Part shown: piece after piece, positions 47,397 through 58,698 of the stretch | Layout: every line of letters begins with the position of its first letter | How positions within the stretch are numbered: the stretch's first letter is position 1 | NCBI RefSeq assembly: GCF_008831285.2 | Contig: NC_045138.2 | Coordinates: forward strand, 35,331,115-35,395,114 | Reading direction: 5' to 3' | Length of the DNA stretch: 64,000 nucleotides | Origin: Nymphaea colorata | Taxonomy: Eukaryota > Streptophyta > Magnoliopsida > Nymphaeales > Nymphaeaceae | Position numbers and translations under genes: made by a program | Notes under the pieces: model-generated | The model's database searches: none | The model's input: only the letters and a program-made list of their open reading frames with translations | What the model was told of the DNA's origin: nothing

Positions 47397-48611
47397 TTGA
47401 TCTTGAGATGTTGGATGACGACGATGAACAAGTGTTTTTCATCATTCGGCTAGTTTATGTCTTCATCTTCTCTTGGTTAAGAAGCCAGCCATCATCTAGG
47501 AGGATTGTTCATCCATTTAGAGATGCTGATACATCTTTTGTTCAACTTATGCTTGAAGGTCATCCTAAAAATTATTTGGACTTACTCCGTATGGAAGAGC
47601 ATACATATATGAGATTGTGCAACATTCTAAGAGATAGAAATTTGTTGGAGGATGCTCGTGACATTACAGTAGAAGAACAAGTAGCTATTTTGCTTTTGAC
47701 AATTGGACATAATGAACGAAATCGTGCAGTTCAAAACACGTTTCAACATTCTGGATAAACAATAAGTAAATAGGTCAGCCTAGTCCTACGAGCGATATGT
47801 ATATTGGGTAAGAATTACGTTTGACGGCCCAATGGAGAGAAGCCAGCGCATATTCGATAATCTAAACGATTCTTTCCATATTTTCAGGTAATTTCATCAT
47901 CGTAAACTCAACATGACACATACAACATGACTAACCTGTATATATGCATATAAAATTGTTTAGGAGCAATCGATGGCACCCATGTACTTGCATGAGTCTC
48001 AGCTTCAGATCAAGCAAGGTTTCGCAATAGAAAAGTATTCGTTTCTCAAAACGTCATGGCTGTAGTTGGATTCGACACTCGATTCCACTACGTTTTGGCT
48101 GGATGGAAAGGAAGTGCAACAGACTCAAGAGTATTCTACAATGCACTTGATCATCAAACGGACCTGTTTGTTGTCCCAGAAGGTACGTAGTTCCACCAAC
48201 TAATGCACTCTTTTAACAAGCATGTAACAGTGTATAAATAAATTGTGTTCAATTGTAGACAAATATTATCTTGCTGATGGGGGATATCCAAACATTGTCG
48301 GTTTGCTAACACTTTATCGAGGGCATCGTTATCATATATATGAGTTTAACACTCAGGGAGCACACTCACCTAGAACTAAAAAAGAATTATTCAACCATAG
48401 ACATTCATCACTCCGAAATATAGTCGAAAGAACTTTCGGCATGTTGAAAGGTGGTTTTTCAATATTGAAAATGCAAGTACAGTATGCATTTCAAAAACAA
48501 GCGCAAATTGTTCTTGCTATATGTGTATTGCATAACTTCATAATTGAACACAATCCAAATGCCGAGCAATTTGATAATGAAGATGCACCTTCGAATGATA
48601 GTTTGTCTTAA
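47397..48611 (+). pseudogene. PIF/Harbinger DDE transposase (decayed, 3 exons)
   Basis: Exon 1 starts at about 47397 (MIDLEMLDDDDEQVFF) and includes LLRMEEHTYMRLCNILRDRN and ITVEEQVAILLLTIGHNERN. A TAA at 47756 replaces the Glu expected after HSG, and more stops follow before a donor at about 47886. Exon 2 (47964-48182) reads AIDGTHVLA, a TGA, then FRNRKVFVSQNVMAVVGFDT and FHYVLAGWKGSATDSRVF. Exon 3 (48259-48611) has DKYYLADGGYPN and LRNIVERTFGMLKGGFSIL. The catalytic acids of the superfamily are all visible (IDGTH, LADGGYP, VERTFG), but the stops prevent a full protein. It normally excises and inserts the element at TWA-like 3-base targets. Confidence 0.88.
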
Positions 48612-48791
48612 GCGAACCGAAAAATGCAAGCCAAACACATCAGCGATGAAGCAACAATTCTATGAGAGCAGCTATATCATCTCAAATGTTATGTGATTAT
48701 CAATTGAATAGTTAGTTTATTTATGAAGTTTGACTATTGTTTCATTTGATTGTTTGACATTTGTTTTGTTTTGAACAAGACAACAAAGATA

Positions 48792-49010
48792 ATGTCTCGC
48801 CAAAAGTATTATGTGGTTTTCGAAGGTCTTGAGCAAGACATATATGACAGTTGGGAGGGATGCCAACCATTAGTCTATCGGTACAAGGGAGCCCTCTTCA
48901 GATCGTTTGATTCATTCGAAGTAGCTAAGTATCACATGCATGAGTATGTCCACAACAAGTATGATGTAGGCCTCCACTCATTGAAGATGTCATCGCAAAG
49001 CAAGATATAA
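48792..49010 (+). CDS. Small ORF with RNase H1 N-terminal (viroplasmin-like) domain inside the Harbinger element
   Basis: An intact 72-codon frame starting ATG TCT CGC (MSRQKYYVVFEGLEQDIYDS) and including WEGCQPL and YKGALFRSFDSFEVAKYHMH. This is the pattern of the RNase H1 N-terminal, or caulimovirus viroplasmin, fold (consensus YYVVxxGxxxGIYxSWxxCxxxVxGxxGAxxKSF), which binds RNA-DNA hybrid or double-stranded RNA in RNase H1. The catalytic RNase H domain is absent. The ORF begins about 180 bases after the transposase stop, on the same strand and inside the element's terminal repeats. It has no nonsense codon while its neighbours do. Whether it is transcribed alone or spliced to the transposase is unknown. 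It may be a captured host fragment or an accessory protein. Confidence 0.72.
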   Translation: MSRQKYYVVFEGLEQDIYDSWEGCQPLVYRYKGALFRSFDSFEVAKYHMHEYVHNKYDVGLHSLKMSSQSKI

Positions 49011-49384
49011 AAAGCACGAAGTTTGTTGAACGGAAGTGCAGCCACAAATGTTGGATTACTTGTTTTGTGATTGCATGTTTTCTTTGTTGGATATGTACTC
49101 ATTAAACTTCTTTTTTTCTAGATAGTAGGGAATACAACCTTTTGTGGATTTGTACTCATTAAACTTTTGTGGACAGGTACTCATTACACAGTTAAACCTG
49201 TATGGGTTAACTAATTTTGTTATCGTTACAAATTTTATTTCATCAACTATATTGCGATGTCATGGTCTTAACTGTGTTATTTCTTTTTACATAAAACTAT
49301 TGTTGGTACTCTGTGCATCTTGTTGTTTTCTGGATGGTAGGAAATGCACCCTCAACATTTTGTTGTTTTGGAAGATGATCTACT

Positions 49385-49650
49385 CTGTGCATCAAATAGG
49401 ATTAAATTTATCACGTAAAATTCTTCATATGCATCAAACATGGTTAAATTTACCACGTTAAATTCTTATGCATCAAACATGGTTAAATTTACCACATTAA
49501 ATTCTTTCTGTGCATCAAATAGGGTTAAATTTACCGCATTAAATTCTTCATGTGCATCAAACAGAGCCTTAGATTGGAAGAAGGAGAAATTTCATTTTAT
49601 AAAATTTTTCAGAAAAATTTAACACGGTAAATTTACCACGTTAAATTCTT
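49385..49650. repeat. Subterminal tandem repeats at the Harbinger 3' end
   Basis: A unit of about 38 bases, with the words TGCATCAAACATGGTTAAAT and TTTACCACGTTAAATTCTT, occurs four to five times (49389-49560). A related copy next to the terminal repeat contains GGTAAATTTACC. The position just inside the end suggests transposase-binding sites. Confidence 0.8.
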
Positions 49651-49673
49651 CTTGTGCAACAAAGGGGCCCTAG

Positions 49674-52600
49674 GTTAAGGGACAAATGAAAGAAAAAAAA
49701 AAAAAGTAAAATAAGGGCTAATGGAGGAGCGAACAATGATCACATTATGTAACTTGTGTGGTTGGTGATTATTCAATGAGGACGACCAAACTTAAGTGAG
49801 CATGTTCGCAGCCCCCTACCTGCTGGCAGGCGAATTTAGAATTTGGCAGACTAGTAAAGTAAGGGCAGAGCCTAAGGAGGAAAAAGAAAGAAAGAAAGAA
49901 AAAAAAAAGTGGGACGGGTCTATTCTTGTGTGGTTCCCATGAGGTCGATATCGCGTGCTTTAGTGATATGTTCCTTAATCTTCAGCATTTTTCTCTTAAG
50001 ACGGTGTCTGCACGTCTGGTCTCTCGATCTGAGGCGATTCTTATAGATGTCAAGAGGAGTCCTAGATTGGACGTCTGAAAAATGCAGGGAGCTGGGACAC
50101 GAATTTGTATTCATACCAGCCTGTTTCCTCTTATTGGATATCCATGAGTTTGGTGGATAACAAAAATCTCAGAAAAATGGTCTCCAGGTTTCGTGGATTT
50201 CATGTGAAGGTCACATAAGATTTGACTCTACAATCCCAAATCTGATCAAGTAGTCAAAACGGAACGTCACAAAGACAAAGGATGCCAAAAGAAATTTGAC
50301 TTTTCGACTAAGAAGGAAGGTAGTAACTTTTTGAAGATCACTATCATAGAGTTTTTGTCTAGAAAAAAAGGCAAAATTAAACAAAAATGAGAACATTCTC
50401 GTCTTTTTCTAAAGAAAATTTAAGAATGGCACTCATAAATTTGCTTCCGTATACGAAAATCCGTTGCCTTCCATTTCTTGCCAGTCAACACTGCGTACAA
50501 TAATTGGTGGGACCCATGTGTCCATTATTTTGTTGTAATGAATGGGAAGGAAAACCCAAAAAAAAAAAAACTACACTGGGAGGATTTCTCCATGAAGGAT
50601 GACGTGTGCCGCAGGAATTTTTGAAGTTGAAGATTTGAGCACCTTTTCCTCAATCGGTGGGTCCTATCGATCCTTGGGAAGATTAAAACCAACGCAAAGG
50701 TCCACTTGCATGCTGTGACTGAGTGCCTCTTCCGCTGAGACGAGACGAGATCCCAAGTACCAAGACCGAGTGAATAATTCTCCAGGTCCTTCTCATCTAA
50801 TTAATTTTTTTCTTTTTCATCCAAAAAAGGATGTTGAGTTTTCTTTTATTGCTCCAGATTGTTTCTCTCCAACGTTGCAGTAGCCGCGTGGTGAGCACAG
50901 AGCAAACCCGTTCTTTCCTCCGTTTCAAGAGAAAAAGAAAAAATTCATGCCTCAGACAAGAAAAAACGAAGTAAAGGATATCGTCCATTTTTGTGATATA
51001 TATTGAACCTAACGGGATTCCATCCGTTCATGTGGGCGAGCGCTACCGGCGGAGCAGCTGCAGTCGCCAACCTGCCACCGAGTTGGGATTCCAAATCAGG
51101 GAGAAGAAGAAAGAAAAGGGATTTGATTTCACCTATTTTCTGTGATATCGAGTCCCTTGTTATCGTGTGGACGAGAAAGTCATGGACAATTGATGGTTCG
51201 TTTCACATGTATGCATGAGGTTCCAATGATCGGCGGAGGAAGGGAACTGATGTTTGTTTGTGCAGAAAAGGAGGGATATAGGGCTCCCTTTTCCTCCATC
51301 TCCTGATCGTACCGTAGTAGCATGGTCAATTTCCTCCATCCATTGTTAGTTCATGTCATTTCGTCTCCAAAAAGGTTACTCGCCAACCGGGAAGAAACTT
51401 CAAGATATATAATATGCCCCCTTTCCCTCCCGTAGTAATTGGTCCTGTCTTTCCAGGAAATTGAAACACTAAGCCAGCCAGGAGTGTCCGCATTTCTTAG
51501 TATTTTATTCACTCCAGAATTTTTCTAGTTGGTGTTAGTCTCCCTCCTTGAAAACCTTTCTACTGGTTAGATCTGTTGCATATCTAGCATCTGAAATTAA
51601 TTTGGTCAATTACGTGTTCAACTTCATTTGGTCTGGGTCGCACTTTGATTTGAATCCAAGCTTAAATAACTCTGAACTCTGTCTTCCACAATCCTCGGGG
51701 CGTATTTGATTCACGGTACATCCTTCACTCCGTGTGAGGAGTATTCCTTATCTTAAATAACCTTCTCTGTGAACAACGTCGCTTCCTGTGTTGAAGAAAA
51801 AGCGATTTGAGTTAGACCTGTAAATGCATGACTTTCTTTTCTTTTTTTCTCTCTAATTTTGACCGTGGAGCGAGAAGTTATCCGGGGTGAGGACCACGGT
51901 TCTCTGTCAAAGGATTTCATGAAGGACATTTTTTCTACCACGATCGAGGATCCATGTAACAATTCGAACTTGAATCATTGGTCGCCCATATGTGTCTCTT
52001 GGGAGACATCCGATTGCCTATATGTTTTTTCTGTTAATTAATCAATTAAGCGCTTCCAGACCGTTGATTCGGATGACATCCATTTTGCCGTAAGCTCAGG
52101 CAAAACCACCTCAACATCCATTTAAGACGGTCCTAAATTAAAGAGTGAGAGAACGAGCGGTTTCCAACGACAAAGAAGCCTATCTAGCTAGCTAATGTAT
52201 GTGGAGAGGGTTGTGACAGATCACAGGCGTCGTATTCGCAGCATCACGACGCGTTCGAGAGTTGAAGCATCTTACTCCTCTTGAACAGACGCTATCGCTA
52301 TAATGTTGGGACGAAGGCCGATCGAAGGGGCGGGAAGCACCTTCTTCTTCTTTTTCTTCTTCTTCTTCTTCTTCTTCTTCTTCTGGCTTTTGGTGGTGTT
52401 GGTTAGATAGTGACCAGGTCGTGAAACCATGTGCACGACCACGTGAGGATGGCGACCCTTCGCCGCTTAGGACAAAAGCTTGCCAACCGAAAGCCCGTCA
52501 TAAGTCCAAAGATCATCTCAGTTCTTACTCAGTAAAAGAAGTATAGCCAAGGAGTCGTCAGATATCTCTTTCTGCCCGTGTGGAATTACATAACTCACCT

Positions 52601-54893
52601 CTTATCTCTCGAGCACAGACGTACAAAGCCCCTCATTCCTGTCACTAGTCATCACAGTCATTGATCTTGGTCGTCTACCATTGTGTATAGCTGTCACATA
52701 ATGGGCACAATCTGTATCGGATCTACCACCTTATTGCCTCACTCCAAACTTAGATAGGATAGTTTTTCATCGGTAACAGCAAAAAATGAACCTTTGATCA
52801 TTTGATTACGGAATGAGACCCGTCGAATGACAATTATTAGCTCTTAATCGGTCTCATATTGTATTGCATTTGGTGTTTCGCTCAAAATTGTCGCAGTCCT
52901 GCTGATGTGCTTATCCTTGTGCATCTACTAACTGCCAGCGGGTCCGCTACTGCAAATGTTAGAACTTGACTTTGAGATATCTGCAGAAACATGATTTGTG
53001 TTTCTTCTCAAAGGCAACCCTCATTTTCGTTGGTCTAAATCAGATTCGTCTGATTTATACGTTAGGAGATGCATCTCTCTCTCTCAATGAGAGTGCAGGT
53101 GTAAGAGTCCGGGCAGACGGGGAATTTAGTATTTTATCACAGTACCCAGATCACCGCAGTCACTCCTTTATTCCTTCTTTTAACATCTGATAACTACATT
53201 TAATGTTCCAGCCTCTGGAAGATATTGTGAGAGAAGTGGCTGCCATATAAATGCTTCAAAGGTTATGCCAGTCGGCGAGGTAAGAAACGAAAAGGAAACC
53301 AATGGACGCTTGAGAAAAGTAGAATCTGGCAATACATCTAAAGTAGGGATCGGAAGAAGATTGATTCATTAGCAAGTGGGAGATCATCAAACCTTAACTA
53401 TTAATGCAGGAGAGACAAGACAAGAAATCTTAACCAACATATATAAACTTCCAATCATGGACTATATAACTCAATCTTTTTTTATTTGATGAACAAAAAA
53501 AAACATCTACGGAAACTTGAAATATTGCAGCATCCAAAAGAACAGGAGGAAGACAGTGAAGAGATAAAAGTGTTAACTAAGACCAAGAATGTATTTACTA
53601 TTTCACTTGCTCTTCTTGGACGTAAAGTCCAGCCCTTTCCCTGAGTTGTGCATAAATGGATTTCAATCATGGCCTCGGCTTCCAGTAGCGAGCACATAAT
53701 TATACAACTTGTCACTTAGAGATTACGGTTGGTTGATGAACTATTGCAAACCCTTCAGCCACGTCGTGAAGTGGAATAATAACGAGCTAACGTTGGGTTC
53801 AAGGTGAAGTTGGATGAGAAATTTACTATGGGGACTAAAAGTGTTGAGAGTAATACTCTTGCAATTGACGGAACAGCAAATCCAAGGCCAACTTGGTAAT
53901 TTTAAGGGTGGCAGCAAGTCTTGTCCGGGGGAAACGTGGTGGAGAATTGGCCGCGCGTTCCTTTCAAGGTCTCAAAATTTTATATACACGACGACCAGCG
54001 GGCTTCGGATGACAATCGGAACCCACGTCCCAATCATTGACACATTGTTTCTCTCTCTCTCTCTCTCACCTAAGTTAAAATCAGCACCATCATCAAAGCA
54101 GAAGATGAAACTTCGCTGTATTTGGTTTCGTGTCTAAACAGATTAATTGCTCTAGTGCTAGAACTAAATAAAACGACCCAAACAAAAGGAGGACAAAATG
54201 TCAGTAAAACTTTCACTTACATGAATACTGGCGCAAACAACAAAATTGCATTTTCAAAACGGGAACTCTTCTTGAAGCAGTTGGTGGGTGCAACTATAGG
54301 AAGTTGCAGCTTTCTGTTATATTCGATTGTTCGTCTTATGTTAATGGAGGCAGAAAAAGTGATACACAGTTTAGTAAATTGTGTAACTAGTCGCGCTCCC
54401 GGACAAATAGGCTATACATACTGGCAACGCCCACACAGAAAATGATCTGCATCGTGGATGCAGAATTATGAGTTCTGCATGCGCTGTCAGCAGACTCCAA
54501 GCTTGCACAAGCAGAAAAAGATTCGGGACAAGTTGGAGGGCCCAATGCTATCCCTGCACAAGCCCGGCTGCATGTGGCGTACTAATCTCTGTAGCCCATA
54601 TTTCCAACCTAGACGCTTCTGCATCGCTCTCTCGATCAGGCCATAATTAGGACCTGTGACGTGATTAAAGCCGTGATGTGCATGGCTGGTTGGGACAGGA
54701 GGCAAGGTTCATTTCAGACAATTATATGTTCAAGTAAGTAACAAACTGCATGCATTTTCTCGTTGCTGTAGAGAGGTAGAGAGAGCGAGAGAGAGAGAAG
54801 CAGGCTCCTGTAAATTTCTAAATCTTACGCTGAGCAGTACGTTTACACAGAGTATGGAATCCCTGCTTCCCAAATCAAGCAAAGAGAGTCTCT

Positions 54894-54991
<98 letters not shown>

Positions 54992-56340
54992 AATTGTAGG
55001 TGTTAAACCTTTAAATGGTAGACGGATGAAGAAGAATCTCAACATTTGAACTTTTTTTAAATGGGCCAGCAAAGAGAAAAACAAGAAAAAGAAAAGTGAT
55101 GGAACATTTTCATTATCTAGTATTTATTTCACACAATTTTTTTTTCATGTCGTGCTCTCAATCATTAATATGAAATATTACATATGCCAAATTCAATTTA
55201 TATTATACCGCATGGAAGTTAAATACCACGTTTACGGCCTGTGAAATTGTCAGCATAATATAATGAGTTGGACATCCACATACAATTAGAGCCACAGCCC
55301 ATCGCCTCTGCCTTTGGAGGCATTGAAATCATTATTGGATCATCTGCCTCAAAGTTTCAGTGACGCATGCTAACAAAATTTGCATTACGTTTGGAGTTGA
55401 TGGAATTCAACTGCTTAAGAGACACTGAAATACGTTTCCATCTTTCGCAGACAACCGACAAGTGGTCACTATTAGCAAATTAATCACGACCACTAATCGG
55501 TTGCCACAACAAAAGAAATGACTTTTTGAAAAGGTTTTCAACGTCGTTTCTGCCTTCGATCGAAAAGCTATATTTGACATAACTTGTCACTTCGTTCAAC
55601 CAGTTATTGGTTAGTCAAAATCGGCTTCTGATATTATATATATGACGTTAAACTTACTAGAGAATACAGAAAAAATTTCACTAGATTAACTAATTATTAT
55701 TCCAAAGCGTTGATGGTATGTAAAATGTGAAGCCATAGCGACATCCGTCGACCATTTCATGTCAAGAAAATTACTTTTTAAGTGTTATGAACAATGTTTG
55801 CTCTTCATTTTTCATAAAGATGCACTATAGAGTTCATAATGTTTTTCATAATTTGCGAATCAAAGCAAACAGAAAACAGAAAGTTTCATTTAGCAAAAGC
55901 ACGCATGCGTTACTCAGGAAAGCGAATTTTCTCAGCCAGGATAGCTTCTAAAAGAATATAAAATTCTAGTGAACTAGTCTGAATGTGCGCGTCCACCACC
56001 TGCGATGGCCGCCGCTTAAGTCCTTTTCGTGCACTTATGACATAATCGTAGGGCCAATAGGTATAGAATCCCACATTCCGTTCTCTGAAACAACGGGTTT
56101 ATCTCTCAGCTAGTGCAGTTTTAAATAGATTATCTAGTGATTTCACTTCACAGTTGTAATCTAATCAATCCGCTTTTGGAATAGCTACTTGTAGAGATAG
56201 ATATATCTTCACGTACGTACCCTTGATGGTTCACTGTATTTTGTCCTTTTTCTTTTCCGAATATTTCGACATTCACATTCGGAATTGACGGGTACGTGTT
56301 TATGAACCATGTTATAAACAATTCAATACCGATCGATATC
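49674..56340. other. Long intergenic region with no recognisable gene
   Basis: I see no protein domain in this 6.7 kb. It contains a (TTC)n run at 52341-52384, short CT runs near 54050, a GA run near 54780, and the compound CT-TA-GA microsatellite at 54901-54991. ORFs of 60-107 codons on both strands (for example 53814-54445) lack coding features. Confidence 0.5.
54901..54991. repeat. Compound (CT)n(TA)n(GA)n microsatellite, potential hairpin
   Basis: CT at 54901-54936 passes into TA at 54937-54971 and then GA at 54972-54991. Because CT and GA are complementary and TA is self-complementary, the whole block is an inverted repeat able to form a long hairpin. Confidence 0.9.
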
Positions 56341-56850
56341 TAAGGCGTGAGGAACATGTGGAGTGCATACGAGCTCATCCATGGCATAGGATACCGAAGC
56401 CCCTTTTTGTTTTGTTGTATGGTTTTCTTTTCTTTTTGGTCGCAACTCCACCATGTAGTCTCCAACTTGCCGACGGCCAGCGGCTTTGCCGGGGGCATCT
56501 TAATTCATTCAGTGTTGCCCTACATGGGTGGGTGTGCATCTTCTGCGCCTTCACAGGACGAGCAAACGGGTTATCCCCTTGTGTGCCATTGATTGGTTGA
56601 TGGGGGGGCCGACACGTTATCGCCTATAGGAGTAAAAGAAAAAGAAGGCAATCTATAGGAGCAATATTTAATCTTTCGAAGGACGGGGGACGGTAGTAAA
56701 TAAGGCAGGCAGCATGGAATTTCCAAACAGTGACGCGTCGAAAAGGAATAGGGCAGTTTGGTCTCTTACTTTGAGCAGTCCCCATTCCCCTACCACCCAT
56801 AGCCTGCTCATAGACGCCAGCCAGCACCCACACTCACGTAGTCGGACGCA

Positions 56851-56857
56851 TATAAGA
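56851..56857 (+). promoter_or_regulatory. putative TATA box of the PKS gene
   Basis: TATAAGA in the context GACGCATATAAGACAG lies about 170 bases upstream of the ATG at 57022, which predicts a 5' UTR of roughly 140 bases. Confidence 0.45.
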
Positions 56858-57021
56858 CAGACACCGTGTGTCTGCAACTGCAAGGAAGGAAGGGCCACAG
56901 TGCAGAGAGAAGAGAGTGTAAGCCACACTGCTTTCGGGCAGAAAACGCTTCCTTCCTAAAGAGGCTGCCGTCTTCTTCCTTCTCGTTTTTTAACCTCGAC
57001 GGCGAGGTGACCTTCTGCAGC

Positions 57022-58698
57022 ATGGAGCGCTTCACGGTTGCCGCCGATCGTGGCCTCCCTGTCCTCGACATCAAGGAGATCCCACCTTCCTATTCTCCCA
57101 TCTCCACCAACCCCCGCCTTCGAGACGCTTCTTTCTCGTCTTTTCTTGCTTCCGACCTACCCAGACCCGTGAACTCCAAACTCAGTTCCGACCCTTCTCA
57201 TAGGAAGACCACCCAACCGGAGACGGACGGGCGCCCAAGTGAGGACCTGGAGATAAGCATATTCGGAGCTGAGAAGTACTACAGCGGCAGCCCTGGACGC
57301 GTGGGACTACCTAAGATGCCGCCGGAGAAGGACGCGTACCTCTGGAACGCCAAACTTGGGCGGAACGGAGGATTGTCGGAGTTTCTTCCTGGACCGAATG
57401 CGAACAGGGCGTCTTCCGTCTCGTCGGTCGAAGGGTACGAGCGGAATTACCGCTGCACCCCTACGGCATCCTCCGAGGCCAGTTGGAACAGCCAATCAGG
57501 TCTGTTGAAGAACCCTCCCGGTTCGATCCGGCTCTCGGTGAGGAATCTGCGGCCCCGCGATAAGAAGCCGGCGAGCGGCTCCGGGAGGTGGCGGTTCGGA
57601 CGGCAATGCCCCTGCATCTGCAAGAAATCCATCGCCGTCGAGGAGAACTGCGCCAGCCCCTCAAGGCTTTCGTCCGTGCCGAATAGTCCTTTGGCAGCTA
57701 GGAAGCAAGCCGTCGAGGACGAGCCGCGGAAGCCCGTCATCTCCGTCGAATCTCTTGCCCCTCCAAGGACGCCGAAGATGACTGTGGTTGCTGGCATGCC
57801 GACTCCAGGCGACAATTTCGGTCCGTATGCTCCCGACATCTGCTACCGCACGGAAATCGGCCGCCAGATGAATTGCTCTGGCGGATCCTTCCTCGGGGAA
57901 GAGCCTCCCTTCTCCTTCCCCGTCCTTCAGGTCAACGGGCGGACCACCGCAGCTCCGCTGGACGATCCGCAACGCGATTCCATCGACGTTTACAGCCCCA
58001 AGGAGCCAACCCGGCGTCTGGTGAATCTTACGGCCCAAAGCCCGCGCGGCGGCGTGACCTTCCCGGTCGCCCGCGACGACGATTGCGGGAGCGACTCCAG
58101 CTCGGACCTCTTCGAGATCGAGAGTCTGTCGACCACCGCCACGTCGACGTGCCCGATATACCGCAGGCGCGACTCCTTGGATGACCTGGCAAATGTGGCG
58201 GTGGCATGCCGAGGGAGCGGGACCTTGCAGCTCCGGCGAAGCCTGGACGGCACATCTACCCCGCCGGTAGCACCCAGCGAGTGCTACGCACCCAGTGAGG
58301 CCAGCGTGGAGTGGAGCGTCACCACCGCCGAGGGGTTCGATCAGGCGAGCTGCGCGAACTTCTCTTCGGCCGTGTCGGAGTTCGGTGAGGCCGCCATTGC
58401 CCGACCGGATACGGCTAGGCCGCCTGCGGCTCTGCCCTGGCGGGGAGGCGACCTGCTGGGTTGTCGGCGAGTGAAGTCGGTCAGCGTTGCCGTGCCGCAG
58501 GCCAAGTGCGCGCCGGAGACGCGACCGAGGCCGCCCCTGCCTTTCCCTATGGAGGCGGCCCGCGAAGCAGGGGCGCCGGTGCGGCTGGAGATCCGTGCGC
58601 CAGAGATCAAAATCATGCACGTGCCGGAGAAGAGGCCACTGGCACGGCCTCGTGCCACCGCGTTTCCTCATGCCCTTGCAGCGCGTGTGGTGAGTTGA
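57022..58698 (+). CDS. PHYTOCHROME KINASE SUBSTRATE (PKS) family protein
   Basis: A single 558-codon frame, intronless in this window. The start is the first ATG (MERFTVAADRGLPVLDIKEI); the frame extends upstream but only with GTG codons and overlaps the TATA-proximal leader. Family blocks, in order: DAYLWNAKLGRNGG (about residue 104), TASSEASWNSQSGLLK (about 148), a cysteine cluster RQCPCICKKS (about 194), SDLFEIESLSTT (about 362) and ECYAPSEASVEWSVTTAEGF (about 419-438). PKS proteins sit at the plasma membrane, bind phototropins and phytochromes, and promote phototropism and leaf positioning. The Cys cluster fits the S-acylation site known in the family. The protein is longer than Arabidopsis PKS1, and its codons are strongly GC-rich compared with the surrounding DNA. 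Confidence 0.92.
   Translation: MERFTVAADRGLPVLDIKEIPPSYSPISTNPRLRDASFSSFLASDLPRPVNSKLSSDPSHRKTTQPETDGRPSEDLEISIFGAEKYYSGSPGRVGLPKMPPEKDAYLWNAKLGRNGGLSEFLPGPNANRASSVSSVEGYERNYRCTPTASSEASWNSQSGLLKNPPGSIRLSVRNLRPRDKKPASGSGRWRFGRQCPCICKKSIAVEENCASPSRLSSVPNSPLAARKQAVEDEPRKPVISVESLAPPRTPKMTVVAGMPTPGDNFGPYAPDICYRTEIGRQMNCSGGSFLGEEPPFSFPVLQVNGRTTAAPLDDPQRDSIDVYSPKEPTRRLVNLTAQSPRGGVTFPVARDDDCGSDSSSDLFEIESLSTTATSTCPIYRRRDSLDDLANVAVACRGSGTLQLRRSLDGTSTPPVAPSECYAPSEASVEWSVTTAEGFDQASCANFSSAVSEFGEAAIARPDTARPPAALPWRGGDLLGCRRVKSVSVAVPQAKCAPETRPRPPLPFPMEAAREAGAPVRLEIRAPEIKIMHVPEKRPLARPRATAFPHALAARVVS

Larger units (their letters stand above)
43943..49670 (+). mobile_element. PIF/Harbinger DNA transposon, decayed, with an extra RNase H1-N ORF
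   Basis: The ends are GGGCCCATTTGATTG and, reverse-complemented, GGGCCCCTTTGTTGC, as in plant PIF/Harbinger elements, with a 3-base duplication TAG (43940-43942 and 49671-49673). The 5.7-kb element holds remnants of the two standard genes, a Myb/SANT-like protein and a DDE transposase, both on the plus strand, plus a third small ORF near the 3' end. AAATTT-centred palindromes lie near the 5' end and tandem repeats near the 3' end. A CT-rich tract fills 44110-44390. Stops in the transposase show it is no longer autonomous. Confidence 0.85.

Noticed and set aside
56866-57021. Upstream extension of the PKS frame
   Set aside because: It would begin with GTG, not ATG, lies within about 10 bases of the putative TATA box, and lacks family similarity. 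It is treated as 5' leader.
57661-58671. Long minus-strand ORF (336 codons) opposite the PKS gene
   Set aside because: It lies entirely antisense to a well-supported GC-rich coding region. Its Arg/His/Gly-rich translation has no domain and is explained by codon bias.
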